Source of the DNA: Pelodera strongyloides
Lineage: Eukaryota > Nematoda > Chromadorea > Rhabditida > Rhabditidae
Assembly (NCBI GenBank): GCA_036852015.1
Contig: JAANDG010000375.1
Coordinates: 79,124-143,123, forward strand
DNA: 64,000 nt
Direction: 5' to 3'
Under the pieces are notes generated by a model. The model searched no databases and had not been told where the DNA came from. It saw only the letters and a list, made by a program, of their open reading frames with translations. Of the stretch, positions 12,878 to 24,156 are shown in pieces. Position 1 is the first letter of the stretch. Each line of letters begins with the position of its first letter. Made by a program: the position numbers and the translations under genes.

Positions 12878-13267
12878 GTTATGGGGTTTCAATGTATGGC
12901 AAAATTTTCCTGGTTGTGCTTTCTAGTATCGGAAAATTTATCGTATCTTGGAACTACGCGACAATATTTAAGTTTTATTTCAGGTACTGGATCGATGCAG
13001 CTTCGACGTCACTGGAGCCCTGTTTGTTCCCTTCTGGCTATCTATCTGCATGAATAAGTTCAGAGATATGGCTAGTTTGCTAAATTAATTTTTTTTTTCA
13101 TGAAATCATTAGAAAACACAAAAAATATTGAAATTTGCTCATCTTGGAGGTACGGCGTATGAACGAGTCCCTATCGCCCAATTGGTAGTATTCGAGTATT
13201 CAAACACTGAATCTATATAGATTCCAATCACCCCCAACCTTCATCGGAATGTTGTTCGAATGCATGT

Positions 13268-13420
13268 GGGTGGTGGGTGCCCATAGCGTAATGGTAAACG
13301 CACTGGCCTGGATAGCCGAACTAGCTGGTTCGACCCCCGCTCGAGCAAAACCCCCTAATTTTTTATTTCCAACCACAATTCGGAAAATGTACATAGACTG
13401 TACAACACGTCTCACATTCT
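13268..13420 (+). repeat. tRNA-derived SINE-like repeat
   Basis: A tRNA-like head has box A (tagcgtaatggtaaacg) and box B (ggttcgacccc), followed by a tail shared with the second copy at about 13628-13880 (caaaacccc, aaaatgtacatag). The acceptor stem does not close, so this is a retroposed family rather than a tRNA gene. Confidence 0.65.
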
Positions 13421-13627
13421 AATTTGAAGCTACAATATAAAAGGCTAGTAAGCTCAAAACACAATGCATATTTTTAGCCTGTTCACTTTTTACTGGTTTA
13501 TTTTCAACGAAATATGGAAAGCACAATGAACAAAAACTCTATTAACAATACATTAACGTGAGTGTTCATTCATTTACTAATCTTTTTGCTCAAATAATAC
13601 TAAAATCAACGCATATATTTTACGCTT

Positions 13628-13880
13628 CAAGGGTATAAGCGCACTGGCCAGACGCCGTATTCACCAAAACGCAGGGAGCCTTCCCTGGCCTTCCCAGGGA
13701 GCCAAAGAGTGCGTAGAGAGTGCGAGCGCAGAAGAGATTCAGAGCACCCGTGAGCCGAGGGAGGGCTCCCTTGTGTGTTGGTGAATGCGGCCTCTGGATA
13801 GCCGAAGATGCAGGTCCCCGCTTTAGCAAAACCCCAGTATTTCATTAGCAACGGAAATTCATAAAATGTACATAGAGTAT
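13628..13880 (+). repeat. Second SINE-like copy, split by a foldback element
   Basis: agcgcactggcc on the left and tggatagccgaag on the right are contiguous in the 13268 copy (cactggcctggatagccgaa). Here they are separated by the element at 13651-13794. The tail then continues as in the intact copy. Confidence 0.7.
13651..13794. mobile_element. Foldback (MITE-like) element nested in a SINE
   Basis: The termini gacgccgtattcacc and ggtgaatgcggcctc are imperfect inverted repeats. The interior agagtgcgagcgcagaagag matches the 4858-4998 copy. The empty site is represented by the intact SINE copy at 13268. Confidence 0.8.
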
Positions 13881-14024
13881 ACAACTCTTTATTCAAGAAT
13901 AGCTCCTGACCTGTTCAATTCTTAGACGACAACTCTCAGCTGACAAATTGCTCGACGCCTTCAGGCTACACAGACTCTAAAAAAACTACAAACTACATCC
14001 TAAAAACCATAAAATACATTTCAG

Positions 14025-17000
14025 CGTTGTCTCTCTGCCTCCGACTTTGCACGACGACCTTCGAAAGGGAGTCATCTTGCTCACACTCATCAGTGTGCTC
14101 CTAGGCCTTCAGCTCTTGCTCCGGGTGGTCACCGATCTCATGAGCATGGTACACGATCGACACAAAGTCACACACAAGAATAAGGTTTGTTCCATAATTT
14201 GAGAAGTTTCAATACGACCTGAAGCATATAAGATTAGGCTAACCTATAGCCCTAACCCATACCCTTAGTTCCATAGTCTTCTAACCCATAGTCCTAGGTC
14301 CTAATCCCTGATATTTGTGTTTCAAATCGCACGAATATAGAGTCGGATAATGTTACTGATCGAAGGTAGAAGTCTTTAAGAATCTGTAGACAAAGTTCCC
14401 AGTGCCTGGCCACAGTGGACAGTTTTGCGCCAGCTTGCCGCGTATCTTACCATACTAATTGTGTTAACCGAGTTTTCTCAGTCAGCTTTGTCTTTCGTAT
14501 GCTTGCCTTGTGCACGTTTACATTGCCATGAGTATGTAACATGTTAATTTTCAAGCTACGTAAGCTAATGTATCTAAAACGAAATACCGGCCGTTTTTTG
14601 AAAGTACAACAGCATTATTATGCATCTTTCGCTAATGAACATAAATTAGAATAAAACATCGAGCTCTAGCCACTTGGCTTAGGCTATCGTAAGAATTCAG
14701 TTGTACAAGTTGCGTTTCAAAAACCGGCCTTTATTTCGCTTTAAGGGCATAATAATAACGCTTTACAGAAAGACAGTAATCGCTCAAAAAGAGCGAAGAA
14801 GCCAAAGAACAGAAGTGATCCCGAGAGGGGACCATCATCTCTATCAAAGAGCTCAAAGTCGAAATCAGTCTCACAAAAAGGTTACATTTTCCATCTTCCA
14901 CCATCCTTTATATATTGGTGGGGACTTCATTATGCTTGTATATTAGTATCAGCGATATACCACATTCAATATCTTGCTACAACTACCACGTTTCAAGTAT
15001 AATCAAAGTGCTTGAATTTACTATAATAAAAATATAAATCTGATAAGGGGCAAAATTGTCAAATCAAGAATTGTGTGTAGTTTTAAAGGTAGATCGTTTA
15101 ATAGACACAATATTAACCAAGGTACCCCGTTTCGACCACTGAGTCATCCCTGAGTCATATACTTAGGCAAATTCATGCTCATATACACCTATCCCTAAGC
15201 CCTAAGCCGCAAGTCTCATGCTCATGCATATGTGATTCTTTCAGGTTCTCTATCCAAGTCAAACAGGAAGTCTCGTCCGTCGTCTTCTAATGAAAAATCA
15301 ACTTCGAAAAGAAAACAAGGTACACGAGAAGGCCTTCAGAAGTCTTCCCCATTTAAAGAACAAGCAGCGTCTGACCGGTGGGAAACAATTTTTTTAACAT
15401 TTTTTTTGCATAAGCGTCTTTTTAACTGGAATACTTTTTGATGAATTTCGGTAGTTTGGAGCTGACTTACTTTGCATTCAATCTTGCAACACTAAGCAAA
15501 CATCTTTAACCGCAAAGCCGCCTTCATATACTTTGCTATTTGTTATTTTATATTAAACTCTTTATTTAGAAAAAAAAAACACTGCCAACACCTTCAAGAG
15601 ACTCATTCTATTTATAAAGCGTCTTTAAAAAACCATTTATTTATTTATTTCAGTTCCTTTAATTGCTCATCTGCCCAGCTTCCCAGTCGCCTGCTAATGT
15701 TGCGCACGGACGGAGTCGTTCAGGTTTTCTATACAATTTTTCCTCAATCAAAAATTCCTCAATAATCTAAAGTAATCTGTAGTTCAATCAATATATTAAT
15801 TTGTTAATAAATAATACTCAAAAATTCATCAATAATCTAAAGTAATCTGTAGTTCAATCAATTTATTAATTTGTTAATAAATAATACATCTTTTACGCCA
15901 CTAGAGCGTTCACCTTTATTCAGCGGGGGTTCAAATTCAAAGTTTGTTTATGACATGTTCCGCAGAGGTCCTGAGCAGCGGGCGACGAGTTCCAGATGAA
16001 AAATTGCTCGACGTCTTCGGGCTAGGGCCAGGAGGGATCGCCCATGATTCCCTCGCCGGGTGGTGGTTTCAAAGTTGTCACGGGCCGGAATCGAACTCTG
16101 ATCGATTGCAATAGAGTCGAACCGAGTTTATTCATTATCTTCGGTAGTCAATGTATATCCGTTGGGGAAGAAAAATTACTGTATCGACGGTTCCGTGACA
16201 AGAAAAAAAAACATATAATTCGAAGAAATATAAATACTATTTAGAAGACTGCTAAAAGAAATTCTGAGAATTTTTTCAGGGTTCTCAAAATAAGTTGTTG
16301 AAAAAGAGGAAGATTCTCAGTAAGCCAACGGCTTCACCGGCCTTATCACAAACTACAGTAACTTCCGCAGCTTCTGCAGCCCCAGTAACAAATGCAACCA
16401 CAGAACCATCAACAAAAATTGGTAAGTAAAATGCAAGCCGGCCTGGTGGTGTAGTGGTTAACTTCTGAGCATCCATGCAAACGTCACGGGTTCGATTCCC
16501 GGTTGTTGTAGGCGTGAGTCCGAAAATAGGCCACTAACACTAATGCAAAAAAAAGGTAAAAAAAAAAAAAGTAAAAAAAAATTATTAGGGGTCTCCTCTC
16601 TCACCATGGCGCATAAATTATATAATAAGATGGCAGATTTGCTCTTCTCAAGATCGCTTTTTGTGATAATTAGATTACAAACAATAAATGCTGGTACTAA
16701 TTGGAAGCTTCATAATTCATAATTCGCACTCATTGTAATTATAAATTGTTTACTTTTCAGGAGCTGTCCGTACTTGTAGCACGCAAAACACGGTTTCTCA
16801 GTTGTGCGGAGGTAATTTGTTTTGGGAACATTAGTACGTTCGGTTTGGTAAACTAGCCTAACCGTACGTAACTTGTCAAACTTTACTTTCTCATATATTT
16901 TGTTAGTTTGCTATTCCAGTTGAAGCATAGTCTTTAATATATGGTTTATTGGAAGACAATAAATAAATAAACAAAGAAACAGCATGCAGTGATGTCAAAT

Positions 17001-19978
17001 GTCAACCAACAGGAACCCTAAGACACGGCGCTTCACAACGCACGTATACTGACGAGGGACCAAAATATTTATATGACCCCTTGTCAGTATGGGATGTTTT
17101 TGTACGCATTTCCGTCTTAGGGTTGCCTTTTGCGTATTGTAATCATTAAACATTTATAACTAACCATTCCATGTATCTCTCTCACGTTAGCATAAATAAG
17201 CTAGACGTGGGAATATCCTGAAGCTCTGAACTTTGCAGTTCGTATTTTCAATTAAAGGGAGAGGCCCACGAGAAGAAAGTTGTCCTCAATTTACTTGAAC
17301 AGAATGTCCGGTACTTCAGAAATATTACCGTTAAAACCGCATTGCTTGAAGCCTAAAGCTCACACAGTTATTCCCCGTCAAACAGTTCGGCCAGGTACCG
17401 TAGTCAGCAACATCAAAATTCGTTTTTACGGTTTATATCCGTTCATTTGCATTCTTTTTCCAGATAATAATGGTCAAACGAACAAAGATCATTCTTACGT
17501 TTATAAAGAGGCTTTTCCAATACAGTAATGCCCTAAAAGCGCTAAAATTGTTTCTGGCTACGGTACCTGGCCGAACTGTTTGCCGGAGAATAACTCAGTG
17601 AGTTCCAGGCTTCAAGCATTGCCGTTTTCACTGTAATATTTCTGACATTCCGGACATTCTGTACAAATAAATTGAGGAAAACTTTTTTCTCGTGGGCCTC
17701 TCCCTTTAAAGCGAAATACCGGCCGGTTTTGAAACGCATTGTGGACGACTGATTTCTTACGTATTTATGCTAATTTTCTCGAATTTAGCTCGATTTTTTT
17801 TTATTCTTATTTATGTCATTTGCATAAACAGACCGGTATTTCGCTTTAAAGCATTTTACATCTGTAACCTGTATGTGTTTCTCATTAGTAAATGTCCCTC
17901 AGTGGGTGTGCCGATTCCAACTGGCATGTAATAAACGTTACACACACCATTGTTTTTCATTCTACCGTACCATATATACGACACGACAGCAACTTCAATA
18001 ATATGTGAGATTAGCGATTCCATATACGACCGCGGTACCTGGTTTACTATTCCCGAACCAGGGCCGAACCTCCACCTTCTGCTGACCAATCGCTAGCACT
18101 GTTACGAAAACAGTGGGTCAATTATATTCTGTACCTTTCATCTCGTCTAATCACGTACTCGACTTATTCAAAAACTACGACAACTTACGATTCTTCAGTC
18201 TACGTCTACCCGCAACAACAGCACCCAAGACGGCAAATACATAATTCAGCAGGGTAATAGTGTAAAGGTGTCCCAAAGGCTGAACTGGACACCGCCTTGT
18301 TTTTCTACGTATTGGGTTCTTAGGAAGTCTGTTGTTAAAAACTCCCATCTAATCGGTTAACTCCATATTTTACTTCTTCGCTCATTGAAAGTTGTTCGCA
18401 GCCACAAACGTGAGTTCTTCATTGCCACAGAGCCCAAATAATAAGTTGTGTCCTGTATAATATAAATTACGCAAATAAAGGCAGCACCGGAAGGTTGGAA
18501 TGGAAGAGTGACTGACCTAATATAGGGAACGTATTTATGAGACGTGATAATTTGTTGAAGTTATATGCTACGTTGAATTATTGATGAAGCTAGATTTCGA
18601 ATGTTGAGCGATTGATTTGTATCTTATGCAAGTAACACGATGAGAGTATTAGTTAATGCAATGTTTGATTTTAATTGAGATTGGTACATGATTTAATTGT
18701 CGTATAGATATATTTTGTTAGCTAAACACCACACGGTAGAATTTTCTATTTTTATGTTTGCACATCTGAGGACATAGGACATTTGTATAGTTTTCTAGTT
18801 TGTTAATATTAACTATTTCAACCATACGCATTTACGGTTTTACTTACGATACAGTACGTTTATACAATTGTTTTAACATAAGCACGGGGACCGTGCTAGT
18901 TAGGGAACGAGGATGTAACCTGTATGTGTTTCTCATTAGTAAATGTCCCTCAGTGTGTGTGCCGATTCCAACTGGCATGTAATAAACGTTACACACACCA
19001 TTGTTTTTCATTCTACCGTACCATATATACGACACGACAGCAACTTCAATAATATGTGAGATTAGCGATTCCATATTATAACACATCCGTCTTTTATCGA
19101 AAAAAAAACAACAAACAGAAAATGTGCTATTCAGATCCCGTCCGCACGTGCAGCACACAGAACACCGTTTCGCGAGTTGGTTGTGGAGGTAACTATAAAT
19201 AAATGTTGAAGGAGCTCCTCGTCTACTTTCTTTCCTCTGTTATATTTTGTTTCCTAATGTTATTAAACTACATATTAGCGGTGTCTCCAAGATGCAAGTT
19301 GGGCACAGCTAATGCGCAAGAGGGGCACAAGTGCGGCCCCCAAGCAGCTGTGCGGGCTGTGCCACAGCTCTCAAGCCGCTGCGACACGGCCCTAAGTCGC
19401 TGTGACACGACCCTCAAGCCGCTGTGACACGGTCTCTGTTCTTTTTTTGTGCTACCGCTCTATTGTATGGAGTGCACCTCTTTCATGGGGAGACCTGTAT
19501 TTCTTAGACATAGTATCTGTACTTGATGGTAAAGGTAAATCAGTAACGCTTTTGAAGAAACTCTCTTTAGACAGATCCTCTCTAAACGCCACCGAAGAGA
19601 TAACTTCTGCCTATCGTTTCCTGGAGAATGAGCCTTCTCAAACACCGTCAAAGACCGATCATCAGTCTCCTCTAGTCAAGATTGTGGTACTTTTTCTACT
19701 ATTTAAAAACATTTCTATAAATATTTTATCATTTCATAAAAATTTTGGACAATGCGCTTGAACATATATGCATGTTCTTGTTATGTTCATGTGTACTTTC
19801 TTGGTTAATTATAATTCTAAGTAATTGTGTGATTATTATTATTAATTATATAACTGACATTATTAATTAATAATCATATTTTCAGCCCCCTCTCCTCTCT
19901 CCATCATGCAATGTCCCGGCTCTAGCCGTGACACCTAATAAGGAAGAAACAAAGAGCGAGAAAAAACAATCAGAATAA
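14025..19978 (+). CDS. TM-segment plus Ser/Lys-rich protein gene, 5' end unresolved
   Basis: Phase-consistent exons: 14025-14184, 14769-14880, 15245-15377, 15654-15723, 16280-16421, 16761-16811, 19135-19188, 19508-19686, then terminal exon 19886-19978 (stop TAA). About 330 residues are visible. The first exon has a likely membrane segment (GVILLTLISVLLGLQLLL) followed by a basic stretch. Exons 2-5 are Ser/Lys/Arg-rich (SKSSKSKSVSQK, SKSNRKSRPSSS, KLLKKRK). The 16761 and 19135 exons encode paralogous Cys peptides sharing VRTCSTQNTVS. The start exon was not identified; 12692-12877 is one candidate. Exon 19508-19686 ends in phase 0, so it could also splice to the globin exon at 22793. Family not recognised. 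Confidence 0.55.
14577..14745. repeat. Inverted-repeat element family A (CGAAATACCGGCCG), intronic
   Basis: Ends aaaacgaaataccggccg and ccggcctttatttcgcttt. This is one of about 14 copies of the most abundant MITE-like family in the window. It stops only 23 bp before the exon starting at 14769, so it supplies part of that intron's 3' region. Confidence 0.8.
15748..15888. repeat. Two-copy tandem repeat of about 70 bp
   Basis: Both copies contain aataatctaaagtaatctgt followed by agttcaatca and ttaatttgttaataaataat. It is intronic in the Ser/Lys-rich gene. Confidence 0.75.
15889..16128 (-). repeat. tRNA-derived SINE-like repeat, minus orientation
   Basis: The reverse complement of the 20482-20716 copy: gtcgagcaat, tctgcggaaca and ctctagtggcgtaaaa are shared. 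Box B-like sequence (gagttcgattccgg) marks the tRNA-like head. It is intronic. Confidence 0.7.
16440..16512 (+). repeat. tRNA-like sequence (box A and box B), probably SINE head
   Basis: tggtgtagtggttaacttc (box A) and gggttcgattccc (box B) are spaced as in a tRNA, but arms and acceptor stem do not pair well. An AT-rich tail follows. A degenerate relative lies at about 47818-47880. It is intronic, just after exon 16280-16421. Confidence 0.55.
17252..17709. repeat. Large foldback element, arms about 145 bp
   Basis: The left arm begins ttaaagggagaggcccacga and the right arm ends tcgtgggcctctcccttt. Inner arm ends ggccaggtaccg and cggtacctggcc also mirror each other. Its right end overlaps a truncated family A copy at 17705-17850. 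Intronic; both strands show open frames that are element sequence. Confidence 0.8.
17705..17850. repeat. Family A inverted-repeat element, shortened copy
   Basis: Starts tttaaagcgaaataccggcc and ends ggtatttcgctttaaa. It lacks part of the right arm present in longer copies such as 29118-29298. Confidence 0.8.
17863..19084 (+). mobile_element. Possible short LTR-type (TRIM-like) element with 160 bp direct repeats
   Basis: Two direct repeats, about 17863-18025 and 18914-19076, appear to differ at a single base over 160 bp (gggtgtg versus gtgtgtg). Both begin TGTAACC. The second is directly preceded by a purine-rich tract (agggaacgagga), as expected for a polypurine tract, and catc occurs just outside each outer end. 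The roughly 890 bp between them shows no coding sequence, which fits a non-autonomous element. An ordinary segmental duplication is the alternative. Confidence 0.5.
19366..19435. repeat. Short GC-rich tandem repeat
   Basis: Three imperfect 20-22 bp units of the form cctcaagccgctgtgacacg. Intronic, between exon 19135-19188 and exon 19508-19686. Confidence 0.7.
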
Positions 19979-20030
19979 ATAATTTACAAAGATGTGATTT
20001 TCAAGTACAGTGACATTGAATGAGCATTTT

Positions 20031-20227
20031 TGAAGCGAAATACTGGCCGTTTTTTGAAACGCATCGAGTACACCAGCATTCTTATGCAGCATATGCAAAG
20101 AGCATAAATAATAATAATAGGATAAAAAATTTGCTAACTTCGAGTAATCGAGCTAAATTCGAGAACAAATAGGTAGGAATTCAGTTGTCCGTGATGCGTT
20201 TCAAAAACCGGCCGGTATTACGATTTA
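20031..20227. repeat. Family A inverted-repeat element
   Basis: gaagcgaaatactggccg on the left and caaaaaccggccggtatta on the right, with the family's inner motifs cagcattcttatgcagc and aggaattcagttgtcc. It lies just beyond the terminal exon 19886-19978. Confidence 0.8.
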
Positions 20228-20481
20228 CTAAAGAATTCGCGCGGCTTTGCACAGTGTTTGTAGACCCGATGGAGAACACGTCCAAGTAGAAAAACGTTTT
20301 TTTTCTCTCTCTCTCATGTTATTCTTTTTCTTTGAGTAATCTACGGCGGCTCACAGAATCCTCAAAATTCGGAATGAAAACTGGTTACGTTAGTTTCCGA
20401 GCTCCTTCTTTGAGCTCATTCAACTGCCGTTTGCAAAAAAAAAAAAAATATCTAAAGATTTATTTGGACAATATTCATTTG

Positions 20482-20716
20482 GTACCGGGTGGTCCAATGG
20501 CAACATTTGGCTCTAACGCAATCGACCCGAGTTCGATTCCGGACCGTGATAACTTTGAAACCACCACCCGGCGAGGGAAGCATAGCCTGAAGACGTCGAG
20601 CAATTTGTCATCTGGAACTCGTCGCCTACTGCTCAGGACCTCTGCGGAACATGTAATAAGCAAACTTGAATTTGAACCACCTTGAAGAAAGGTGCACGCT
20701 CTAGTGGCGTAAAAGA
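20482..20716 (+). repeat. tRNA-derived SINE-like repeat, plus orientation
   Basis: The tRNA-like head has box B cgagttcgattccgg. The body contains gacgtcgagcaatttgtc and the tail ctctagtggcgtaaaa. A minus-oriented copy lies at 15889-16128 and a 3' fragment at 31990-32085. Confidence 0.7.
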
Positions 20717-22790
20717 TTTACCTAATTATGCTAACGTTAATTGCCTTTCGGGAAGTGTTTTCAATGTCATGTGTCACCTTTTACTCATATAAAATTAATG
20801 GTTTGTAAATTGCTTTAAGCGCGCGCAGTTTCTCTGAACCTATATAATGTAGCAAATTGGATCGTAAAGTCAATTTGCTCTCATACGCAAGTATTGCGCC
20901 TATTTCGTGTAGCCACCACCATTACTCTTTATTAATAGAGTTTTAGTACTTTAGACTTTTCGCAGACACTTATTTTCAAAAATTAAACGAGAATTCTTGC
21001 GAAACAATTGGCGTTTTTTGAGTTCCGCATGATCAGAGAAAAAATTAGATTTCTAAATTACGTTAGCGAGAAAAAATGTACAAATTCGTTCACGAGCTTG
21101 TATTTTATTATTATTCGCCACACTACGATATAACCCAAGCTTGCGTACTACTTCTGACAGTAACACTTACGAGAGAAATCGCACAATAACCGTATGTTAG
21201 AAGCTTTTTACAAGGACTCCAAGTTTCTTTTGTCAATTGAAACATGTAAAGATTTTCTTCTGCTTTTCGACTAAATATTTATTTGCATCTGCTCATATAA
21301 CACTCTTCGTTGAAATGAATTATTTTTTTATTTAATAGTATTTGCTGGGATACTCCATATCTTTAGAACTGCAATTAAGTGTGAAAGTCAAAAAGGAAAG
21401 AAATAGGGGCTTTTTTATGCTCGAGATTGGCCCGCTATTCCCAGTAAAAAGATGAAACACAATTTTTAAAGCGGTATAACAACCGTTTGTTGAGATCGTC
21501 TTGGAGAACTGCACTCCCATGTATCATTTACAAATGAGTGTTGTTAGTAGAATAAAAACCGACAATAAAGCTACACTTTGGGTGAATGAAAGAACTGCAT
21601 ATGCCCACCACGCATTTCAAAAACCTGATGTTGTACCGCTTTGATACACTGAAGTTGGATGTGTGTGCGTCAGTAACGTCATTTCAGGATGGGCAATACG
21701 CTTGAACATGGTTGCCCCATAATGCACCAGGCGAACAAACAAACGGACGAAAGTAGTAAGGTAAGCAAATTGAAGGTGAGAAGAATCCCGCGAAAATAGC
21801 AACGCGAAACTTTTCTGCGGCGTGGCCGCGAAAAATACGGGGGTCGGTTCGTCCACATTTCGACGCGCACCTAAAATCTTTCGCCCGCCCGGCTTTAGCC
21901 AACTTCTCGCCGACCGACATTTTCGCGCCACATCTGCGCCGTACCTTATCAGAGTTCAGAGTTTTGACAGCGAAAGGCCTCTTTCCTTATCCAATACTGG
22001 TACCTCCGGCGCACTCCTTGTCTGGAAAAAAAAACTAGGTTTCCTAATTTTCTTGTGCCTAAAGTGATGCATTTCAGCACTGACCTTATAAACTACAGTA
22101 TATTGTGTTTTGTCAAACCATACTGAAATGCTAATCAAGCCAGTAAATCTTTTCACCTTTCGGTCCTATGTCAACCGCGTGACGTTCACATTTTAAATGA
22201 ACACATGTTAAGTGTATTTCCTTCAAGATAATTTCTTCCGAGTAAGCTACATTGCGTATCGCGGCACTAATAATAGCAATAGTAGCGGAACTATATGAAC
22301 GTGGAAATAAGCCATGTTTATGTGGACGCAAATTAGATTACTACGGACCATTTGACAGGAGTCATATGCTTTGAAGTTTGGAAATTACTAGAAAATAGTA
22401 TGCGAAGAGCTGCTCCGATTGTGAATCTAGAAGCTCAGTGGAATGTGCAAACATGTTAAAACAAACCTTTGAAAGAAATTTGTTAAAAAGTGCACGTTGA
22501 TGAGAGAGAACTATTATTTATTTAGTTGTGTGTACTAACTCTAGCCTCGCATTCCCTATAGGAAATTGCGAACGAAATAGTGCGCAAATCTTCACGCTCC
22601 AAGTTTTCAAGCGGTATAACGTATAACATCCTCTTTTTAAAATGTATGACGGACAATGCATTCTTACACCCATAGATTCATGTTAAACGAGCTCGATTCT
22701 AATTTCCACCACGGTAATGCCCATCAAAATCCAAAATTCGCTTCAAAAACCTGTGGTTGTACCTCTTTAAAGTGATTTTTCGGTCATTGC
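20717..22790. other. Interval before the globin exon; no exon recognised
   Basis: Mostly AT-rich sequence, plus a GC-rich stretch at about 21780-21942 (ccgcgaaaat, gcggcgtggccgcg). A minus-strand open frame at 22131-22331 lacks convincing splice borders. If the globin is joined to exon 19686 this interval is intron; otherwise it holds the globin promoter. Confidence 0.5.
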
Positions 22791-22798
22791 AGGAAGTA

Positions 22799-24156
22799 AT
22801 GAATCGTGCGTCTGGAAAAGTTTGTCCGATCACCGTGGAGCCACAAACAGACAAAGCACAACCCGCAATAACTAAAGAACCGCTGAGTCGAGAAGAAATC
22901 TCTGCCAAATGTTCTGAATATTTGAAAAACGGCTTTAAAACTATTATGGAAAATGGACGTCAAGGCGAATTTATCATCTTGTAGGCTCTTTTTTATACTT
23001 TGTATATTCTTGCACAACACTTTAAAGCGAAATAGCGGCCGGTTTTTGAAACGTAACGAGTAAAACTGCTTTCTAATCTATTTATGCTAAATGGGGTCGA
23101 AAGGGGGTCGATTTTTTATTGTAATTATACGCGTTTGCATATGACGCAGGGTAACGATGCGACTCAACATGTTTTATGAATCGCTTTAAGTTGTATCGCT
23201 TTAAACGTATGATGTAAATACACAATGTTGCAAACGTATAACTTTGACAAGAAATCATATTTATTTATTTTCAGCTTAATGTCCCATTATCCAAGACTTC
23301 ACAAGTTCTTCGGGATTGATGTTTTAAAAGCCGAGCATTTGGAAATGAACCCAAGGTGTAGTTTGTTTGTTTGTTTGTTTGTTTGTTTGTTTGTTTGTTT
23401 GATTGTTTGTTTGTTTGTTTGTTTGCGTATCGTTACGCTTTGTTAAATCGTTATCTATCTTACACAGTCAACACAATAGCGCCTTATGTCATGTTTCACT
23501 AAATGCGTTGTAATTTAGGTACCAAGAATTGGGCGAAAAGCAAGTAGCATCCTACGCTTCACTAATTGAAACATACCCCAATGAAGCATTGTTCAAAGAA
23601 AAAGTTACCGAAATCATTGGAACGCACGAAAAATACAATCTCACCATCGAAAATTATAAGGTAACACTGTGTTTATTTTACTTACACGTAAACAAATTTT
23701 GTTTAATTGTGGATCAGTGCAGCTATAAAGCAGCAGAGCTATATGTCTTTGAATGTATGGTGAATACCCGCATTCTCATGTAGGAATATACGTAATAAAA
23801 AAATCGGGCCCAATTCGATCCCACTTATTGTTAGTCTGACCTACAATAAGCAGATACATAGAAATGCACTAAAGCTAGCGTTATTTGTACAAAAAATTGA
23901 TACATACGCCACGTAAAGACTAATAAGAAGGCAAGTGGGAGAACGCAGTTTAATAAAAAAAATACCTTATTAAAATCAAAATTTTACTTCTATTTAAAAT
24001 CAAATACCTTAGTAAAATCAAATTTAGGTCTTCTGGGAAACCACTCTGGGTTTTCTGCACAAAAAAGACGAAGTAGACATCGAATTGGACAATTGTTGGA
24101 TGATCGTTGGAAACGAATTTTGTGAAGTAGCACGGCCTCTGCTCACGATTTGTTAA
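22799..24156 (+). CDS. Globin, four exons
   Basis: Exons 22793-22980 (ATG at 22799), 23275-23355, 23519-23660 and 24028-24156 (TAA) join in phase to 177 residues. Globin features: the B/C region FLMSHYPRLHKFFG with the CD1 Phe; the E helix RYQELGEKQVASYASLI, where the E7 position appears to be Leu rather than His; the proximal F8 His in GTHEKYNLTIENYK; and H-helix-like DNCWMIVGNEFCEVARPLL. The predicted role is haem binding with O2 or redox function. About 35 residues precede the globin fold. The acceptor ttgcag six bases before ATG fits a trans-spliced start; it is also in phase 0 with exon 19508-19686, so an N-terminally extended isoform with the upstream membrane segment is possible. AATAAA overlaps the stop region. 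Confidence 0.8.
23021..23189. repeat. Family A element, diverged copy in globin intron 1
   Basis: Starts tttaaagcgaaatagcggcc and ends gaatcgctttaa. The interior differs from the main group. It fills most of the intron between 22980 and 23275. Confidence 0.65.
23361..23425. repeat. (GTTT)n microsatellite in globin intron 2
   Basis: About 16 units with one gatt interruption, starting six bases after the exon end at 23355, so it directly follows the donor site. Confidence 0.95.

Noticed and set aside
13200..13415. Minus-strand frame with GVEPASSAIQ
   Set aside because: Antisense of the SINE tRNA-like head; the same peptide appears in the second copy.
22131..22331. Minus-strand frame SEEIILKEIHLTCVHLKCER
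   Set aside because: No convincing donor or partner exon on the minus strand.
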